Part shown: one piece after another, positions 60,080-64,000 of the stretch
Layout: every line of letters starts with the position of its first letter
Position numbering within the stretch: position 1 is the first letter of the stretch
Made by a program: the position numbers and the translations under genes
Notes under the pieces: model-generated
Databases searched by the model: none
Told to the model about the DNA's origin: nothing
Seen by the model: the letters and a program-made list of their open reading frames with translations, nothing else
Assembly: GCF_943371865.1 (NCBI RefSeq)
Contig: NZ_CALRWL010000001.1
Span: 248,001-312,000, forward strand
From: Azorhizobium sp943371865
GTDB taxonomy: Bacteria; Pseudomonadota; Alphaproteobacteria; Rhizobiales; Xanthobacteraceae
Direction: 5' to 3'
Length of the DNA: 64,000 bases

Positions 60080-60670
60080 CTACCTCCGCGCGGTCACGAG
60101 AGGCAGGAAGATCTCGTCCAGGATCTCGGCGATGACGGGGTCCGAGATTGGCTTGGATGTCATGATGACCTCGTGTCGCATCAGGTCTGCCGGCAAAGCT
60201 GCGATGCGTGGCGTGATCTTTTTTGCATCGATTTCGCCTCGCGCGACCCCCCGCTCCAGGATTTGGGCGACGAGGTCCCTGCCAGCGACACGTCTGCGAA
60301 TCTCCTCTCGGACATTGGCGAGGCTGCAATCATTTTTCGAAAGTTCCGCGTTCATCTCGAGAAAGAGACGCAGCAGCAGCGGTACGCCCCGGTTCGACCA
60401 TTGCCGGAGCAGATAGGCGAACTCGTCTCGAACACTCTTCAGATCAGGTACGCTGATCGCATTGGCCGCGATGCAGTGCGCCATCGCGGCCGTGGCCAAC
60501 GCAATTCGGCTGGGCCAGCGTCGAGCCAGGACGGGTCGGCTTGTACCGGCCCGCTTGGCGACCCCTTCCAGGGTGAAGCCGGTGTACCCGAATTCCGCGA
60601 GTTCCGTCCAGGCAGCGTCGAGCACCGCCTCTTCGAGCTCGGCGCCACGACGTCGTTCGGCCTTCGTCAT
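60080..60670 (-). CDS. TetR-family regulator
   Basis: 196 aa. HTH at ~12-58 (ELEEAVLDAAWTELAEFGYTGFTLEGVAKRAGTSRPVLARRW), then a helical ligand domain with RDLVAQILERGVARGEIDAKKI. The stop is only 10 nt from the convergent ferritin-like gene. Two palindromes upstream (60710-60735 and 60759-60782) probably serve it, and through them the rightward lipoprotein promoter. Target inferred. Confidence 0.85.
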   Translation of the reverse strand: MTKAERRRGAELEEAVLDAAWTELAEFGYTGFTLEGVAKRAGTSRPVLARRWPSRIALATAAMAHCIAANAISVPDLKSVRDEFAYLLRQWSNRGVPLLLRLFLEMNAELSKNDCSLANVREEIRRRVAGRDLVAQILERGVARGEIDAKKITPRIAALPADLMRHEVIMTSKPISDPVIAEILDEIFLPLVTARR

Positions 60671-60709
60671 CGCCTCTGCATTTCCATGACGTTCGTCTCT
60701 ATCCTCTTC

Positions 60710-60735
60710 AATAAGATGCGGACGTGAATCTTATT
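60710..60735. promoter_or_regulatory. Inverted repeat 1 near the TetR gene
   Basis: AATAAGAT and ATCTTATT, perfect 8-bp arms with a 10-bp spacer, 40 bp before the TetR start codon. Shares AAGATGCGG with repeat 2. Confidence 0.55.
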
Positions 60736-60763
60736 GACGCGGGCAGTCGCCCCTGCATATAAG
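60734..60763 (+). promoter_or_regulatory. Rightward promoter between the two inverted repeats
   Basis: TTGACG (60734-60739) and TATAAG (60758-60763), 18-bp spacing. The -10 is inside inverted repeat 2, so a bound repressor would block it. Confidence 0.5.
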
Positions 60764-60782
60764 ATGCGGTATTGCATCTTGT
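60759..60782. promoter_or_regulatory. Inverted repeat 2, overlapping a rightward -10
   Basis: ATAAGATGC and GCATCTTGT: 9-bp arms with one mismatch and a 6-bp spacer. The same AAGATGC half-site occurs in repeat 1. Confidence 0.55.
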
Positions 60783-61046
60783 TGCGCAAGGTGCACGACA
60801 CCTCAGCGCGGAATGAGCCGCGCTGCAATGGGCTCGCAGACAAGGCTTGGCAGTGTTCGAACATCCGAGGGTGCATGAACCTCGTACGCGACGACGCGGC
60901 AACATCTCTACGCCGGGCGCGCTTGCGCGTTCGCCGAGGACATTTCGAGCCGCGCGACGTCGTTGCTGCCAGCCAATAGCGTTTCGCACCCGGCGCAAGT
61001 TCCGAGCGAGACCTTCGCCTTCAAGCGAGTTCATCCGTGTCGCTGC

Positions 61047-61057
61047 GGGGGGGGGGG
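61047..61057 (+). repeat. Homopolymeric tract of 11 G
   Basis: Eleven consecutive G just before an in-frame ATG (61060) and 36 nt before the likely GTG start of the lipoprotein. Length changes could alter expression if translation starts at 61060, or be a sequencing artefact. Confidence 0.6.
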
Positions 61058-61092
61058 CAATGTGCTCGTCTCGACACCAACGGAGATTCAGC

Positions 61093-62508
61093 GTGACAGA
61101 ACTGACGCATGAGAGAGCTTTTGCTGGGTTTGGTCCGAGACCGTCTGTTGGGGTGACAAGACCCAGAATGTTCGGATCGATTGCATTTCTGCTTTTTCTC
61201 GCGGGGTGTGCCAGCAAGGGCAGCCAGGAGCCGTTCTTCGACTATCAATCCGAAGCGGCGCAAGGTGCGGAATCGACATCTGCCAAGGCAGGCTCCAGGG
61301 GCGAGCAACCGAAAGACGGGAGCGCCTCCGCCCTGCTGGGGAACTCTCAAGTCGGACCAAATTATAAGGTAAATCCAACCGTAGTAAGCAACGGGCGGTA
61401 TAATATCTACACGTTTGAAACGGAGCGCGGCAATTATACGGTAACCGGCGATGCTCTCGCACGCAAACACATTCAGGAATTGACCGCTCTGGAGGCCCTC
61501 AAGGCATATTCGCCGACAGCGGAATTCGTGCATGGAGCCGGCGATGCCGTTACCGGTCCGGTAAAGGGCGTCTTTACGGCGGTCACGAATCCCGCCGGAG
61601 CCTCGAAGGCAACCTACGCAAATGTCGAACGTCAAGCCAAATCCGTGCAACGCGGCTTTTCGAAAGCGGGCGAATTCGTCACGACCCTAGGCAAACCGGA
61701 GAAATGGCAGCCGAGCCGGGAAGACGAGGATCTGATTGACAAACTTGTCGATAGACAAAAAGAGAAACGGCGTCTTGCGCAGGCGCTCAACGTCGACCCC
61801 TACACACATTTTGTCCCGCTCTCCAATGAGCTGACCAAAATGGCGTCCTATTCCGCGACCGGCACATTCAGTGTCAAACGCGCCTTGGGCTTTGTTTCCG
61901 GCGGGGCCGGCACAGTCATTTCCGGTATTGGATTTGTCGATTCCTTTACGACGCAGACCATCGATATGGCGCCGGACGAAATCTCGGCAGTCAATCGGGA
62001 GAGGCTCCAAAAGCTGAACATTTCTGATTCGACAATCAAGAAATTCCTCTTGAGCGATAAACTGACTCCAACCGAAAGAACGCTCGCCGTTGGATACCTC
62101 ACCGGCTTGTCCGGTGTGGCTGGTCTTGAAAATATTGTCGCCTTCATCGCAGAGAGTCCAACGAGGCACGATGCGTTCTTCGCATTGCAGACTTTGAGCT
62201 ATCTGTCGGCGCAGCCGTTTGGGAGTGGGCCTGTTGCCCATGCAGAAATCGTTCACGGCATTCCGATTTTTTCGTTCGGTGATAGCAAGAAGATTGCTCT
62301 CCTGACGTCGGACCAACTCTTCTGGACCCCGCCGAATGCAAGTCAGCTCTCAAGTCTCGGTGAGGCACCGCGTGGCAATGGCGGAGGGGCGCCCAATCGG
62401 GAAATATGGGTATCTGGAGGAATTTCTGATCTGGCAAAACGCCAACTTCAGCGGCAAGGCTGGGTCGTGAAGGCCAATATCTTCAGCAATTCACGCTGGC
62501 TTATCTGA
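61093..62508 (+). CDS. Lipoprotein of unknown function
   Basis: 471 aa if it starts at GTG 61093 (GGAGA 6-7 nt upstream); ATG 61168 (MFGSIAFLLF) or 61060 are alternatives. Hydrophobic signal and lipobox FLAGC (Cys39 from 61093) predict a lipid-anchored protein. The rest has no known domain: a Gln/Ser/Ala-rich linker (~45-75), a YTVTGDALARKHI segment, long predicted helices with charged heptads (EDEDLIDKLVDRQKEKRRLA), and a Gly-rich hydrophobic patch (FVSGGAGTVISGIGFVD). AT-rich relative to the window and without matching neighbours, so possibly acquired. Related to none of the families I recognise. Confidence 0.65.
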   Translation: MTELTHERAFAGFGPRPSVGVTRPRMFGSIAFLLFLAGCASKGSQEPFFDYQSEAAQGAESTSAKAGSRGEQPKDGSASALLGNSQVGPNYKVNPTVVSNGRYNIYTFETERGNYTVTGDALARKHIQELTALEALKAYSPTAEFVHGAGDAVTGPVKGVFTAVTNPAGASKATYANVERQAKSVQRGFSKAGEFVTTLGKPEKWQPSREDEDLIDKLVDRQKEKRRLAQALNVDPYTHFVPLSNELTKMASYSATGTFSVKRALGFVSGGAGTVISGIGFVDSFTTQTIDMAPDEISAVNRERLQKLNISDSTIKKFLLSDKLTPTERTLAVGYLTGLSGVAGLENIVAFIAESPTRHDAFFALQTLSYLSAQPFGSGPVAHAEIVHGIPIFSFGDSKKIALLTSDQLFWTPPNASQLSSLGEAPRGNGGGAPNREIWVSGGISDLAKRQLQRQGWVVKANIFSNSRWLI

Positions 62509-62895
62509 ATAAGCCGAAGGATTAACAGCAGATCGATCACACGCCCGGCGGGCAGGCCACCTGGTCGCCGAATACACGGCTCCGTCTTTCCCGGGTGCAT
62601 CGTCAAGCTCGGGACGGACGGGGAACCCGAGCTGCGGGCGGAGAAATGCCCCACGCGCCGCCCGCAGCTCACCCCCACCTGCCGTTCGACGATCTGCACA
62701 TTTTGGCCCTTCCGGGAGCACAGTCCATGGCCGTCGGAAGGAGAAACGTCGCGCGGATTGCCTTGACCGTGGGCGCTGCGGGCTCGGCGGGTCGTGCGTC
62801 AAGCCGACCCACGATGAGGTGGCGCCGGGCATCCCGCCTTCTTCTCAAGGCGATCGTCATCGCAGATAATATAAGTGCCGCCGCGGATCGCTGGG
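62509..62895. other. Gap between lipoprotein and SCP2-like gene
   Basis: I see no supported gene, promoter or terminator. Short open frames in it have no ribosome site or family features. Confidence 0.4.
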
Positions 62896-63204
62896 CTATT
62901 GGTCCAGCAGGCCCGCCAGCTTCAGCGCCACGCCCTGGGAGCCTTCGATGCGCAGCCGGCCGGTGGAGAAGGCCAGCATCGGCCCGATCTTGCCGGAGAT
63001 CAGCTTGTCCAGCGTGTCTGTGGAGAGCTTGAGCACCGCATCGGCCTCGGCGCTGCTTTCGGTGACGGTGACGGCGGGGCCGGTGGCGTCCAGCAGGATG
63101 GCTTCCTTGGTGTCGGTCAGTTCGAACCGCACCGTGTGGCCGAGGCTGGCGAGCGTGTCGGCGCGATCGGTGAGATTGTCGATCAGGGTGGCGAGGTCGG
63201 CCAT
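62896..63204 (-). CDS. SCP2 sterol/lipid-transfer-domain protein
   Basis: 102 aa, a whole SCP2 domain: TVRFELTDTKEAILLDATG, then TVTESSAEADAVLKLSTDTLDKLISGKIGPMLAFSTGRLRIEGSQGVALKL, the family core. Probably binds acyl-CoA or lipids. 80 nt downstream of the acyl-CoA dehydrogenase gene, same strand, with a hairpin in between; a shared role in fatty acyl-CoA breakdown is likely. Confidence 0.85.
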   Translation of the reverse strand: MADLATLIDNLTDRADTLASLGHTVRFELTDTKEAILLDATGPAVTVTESSAEADAVLKLSTDTLDKLISGKIGPMLAFSTGRLRIEGSQGVALKLAGLLDQ

Positions 63205-63227
63205 GGATCAATCCGCGTAAAGGAGAA

Positions 63228-63253
63228 GCCGCGCCCGGATCGCCGGGCGCGGC
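63228..63253 (-). other. Hairpin between acyl-CoA dehydrogenase and SCP2-like genes
   Basis: Perfect 11-bp stem GCCGCGCCCGG with its complement and a 4-nt loop, no T-run; probably stabilises or partly separates the two messages. Confidence 0.5.
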
Positions 63254-63284
63254 GGGGGACATGCGCGCCGTGGCGCCTGCGGCC

Positions 63285-64000
63285 TCAGAAGGCCGCGTCG
63301 TCGAGCGCCATCATGGCCGACTTGCCGGCCTTGATGGAGCCCCACAGGCCGGCGACTTCCGGCAGCAGGCGATCGATGAAGAAGCGGGCGGTGACGATCT
63401 TGGCCTCGTAGAAGGCCGCGTCCCCATTGGCCTCCGCCCGCTTGGCATAAGCGATCTCGGCCATGCGCACCCACATGTAGCCAAGGGCCACCAGGCCGAA
63501 CAGGCGCAGATAATCGGTGGCCGCGGCACCGGCCTCGTCCGGGTCCTTCATCCCCTTCTCGGCGATATGGCCGGTGGCCAGTTGCAGGGCGCCGAACGCC
63601 TTGCCCAGCGGGCCGACCAAAGGCCCGAGATTCTCGTCATCGAGCTTGGCATCGATATAGGCCAGCACCGGATGGAAGAAGCTGCGCAGATAGCGGCCCA
63701 TGTGGGCGGGCAGTTTGCGGCCCACCAGATCGAGGGCCTGCACGCCGTTGGTGCCCTCATAGATCATGGCGATGCGGGCATCGCGCACATATTGCTCCAC
63801 CCCATGGTCGCGGATGTAGCCATGGCCGCCATAGACCTGCACCCCCAGCGAGGCGTTGGTGAAGCCGAGATCCGTGAACAGCGATTTGACGATGGGGGTC
63901 ATCAGCGCGGTGAAGTCCTCCGCATTCTGCCGCTCGTCGGGATCGTTGGAGCGCTCCATCAGATCCAGATTGCGCGCCACCCAGCCCGACAGCGCCCGGC
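63285..64000 (-). CDS. Acyl-CoA dehydrogenase, C-terminal part (gene cut by window edge)
   Basis: About 238 codons visible, continuing past the right edge in frame. VQVYGGHGYIRDHGVEQYVRDARIAMIYEGTNGVQALDLVGRKL is the acyl-CoA dehydrogenase C-terminal domain with the base Glu (YEGTNG). The long C-terminal extension after it, with the LVALGYMWVRMAE segment, fits the large DmdC/AcdA-type members of 590-600 aa. FAD-dependent alpha,beta-dehydrogenation of an acyl-CoA; the substrate is not identifiable. Paired with the SCP2-like gene. Confidence 0.88.
   Translation of the reverse strand, partial: RALSGWVARNLDLMERSNDPDERQNAEDFTALMTPIVKSLFTDLGFTNASLGVQVYGGHGYIRDHGVEQYVRDARIAMIYEGTNGVQALDLVGRKLPAHMGRYLRSFFHPVLAYIDAKLDDENLGPLVGPLGKAFGALQLATGHIAEKGMKDPDEAGAAATDYLRLFGLVALGYMWVRMAEIAYAKRAEANGDAAFYEAKIVTARFFIDRLLPEVAGLWGSIKAGKSAMMALDDAAF

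Larger units (their letters stand above)
60671..61092. other. Regulatory gap before the lipoprotein gene
   Basis: Apart from the promoter, the two inverted repeats and the poly-G tract (listed separately), no gene is supported. A small rightward frame in 60734-60979 has no ribosome site and is not counted. AT content is higher than in neighbouring DNA. Confidence 0.4.

Noticed and set aside
1..64000. tRNA, rRNA, CRISPR array, insertion sequence, prophage
   Set aside because: No clover-leaf, repeat-spacer array, transposase or integrase sequence was noticed anywhere in the window.

Overview
The window is GC-rich, tightly packed DNA with the look of an alphaproteobacterium, probably of the Hyphomicrobiales (Xanthobacter/Azorhizobium-like). 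The evidence is dense operons with ATGA and TGATG overlaps, many ABC importers, GntR/TetR/LysR regulators, molybdenum hydroxylases, and a Shethna-type (FeSII-like) ferredoxin with a ferritin-like protein behind a sigma-54 promoter, which is typical of diazotrophs. I see no rRNA, tRNA, CRISPR array, transposase or phage gene. The placement is inferred from gene content only.

Region by region. (1) 1-7150, minus strand: an amide-utilisation operon, amiC-amiR-(five-gene UrtABCDE/Fmd-type importer)-fmdA, behind a leader with a textbook intrinsic terminator 20 nt before amiC, so AmiR antitermination very probably controls the whole operon. (2) 7296-10110: a divergent MerR regulator and Zn/Cd/Pb P1B-ATPase with a MerR-type promoter. 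(3) 10175-21367: a GntR regulator, then two paralogous NMT1/Tau-type ABC importers in inverted orientation flanking an IlvD/Edd-family dehydratase and an RraA-family aldolase, then a TctD/TctE-like two-component system. This looks like uptake and breakdown of an organic acid such as a sugar acid. (4) 21699-25603: an unusual ATP-grasp protein and a two-subunit molybdenum hydroxylase.

(5) 25743-43015 is the most interesting block. It holds a Liv-type ABC importer, a three-subunit molybdenum hydroxylase, a luciferase-like monooxygenase, an alpha/beta hydrolase, a 3-hydroxyisobutyrate-dehydrogenase-like enzyme, a VOC protein, a cyclase-family hydrolase, a HisD-like dehydrogenase, an SDR and a TetR regulator. 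Three near-identical copies of the palindrome TTATCGATCGATAA sit at three promoter regions, which ties these divergent units into one apparent TetR regulon for an unidentified ring-containing or carbonyl substrate.

(6) 43082-48733: a sulfotransferase-like gene, a possible 17-residue microprotein, a third NMT1/Tau-type importer with two permeases, and its GntR regulator with a palindromic promoter. (7) 48933-57917: an LVIVD-repeat protein, a CobW-type GTPase, a LysR regulator divergent from a flavin reductase and a Gfo/Idh/MocA oxidoreductase, an MHS-family transporter, a flavin monooxygenase, and Ohr with an OhrR-like box. (8) 58051-60069: a secreted aromatic-rich protein, then the sigma-54-driven FeSII-like ferredoxin and ferritin-like protein. 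(9) 60080-62508: a TetR regulator and a lipoprotein of lower GC, with paired palindromes and an 11-G tract. (10) 62896-64000: an SCP2-like protein and the 3' part of an acyl-CoA dehydrogenase, running off the right edge.
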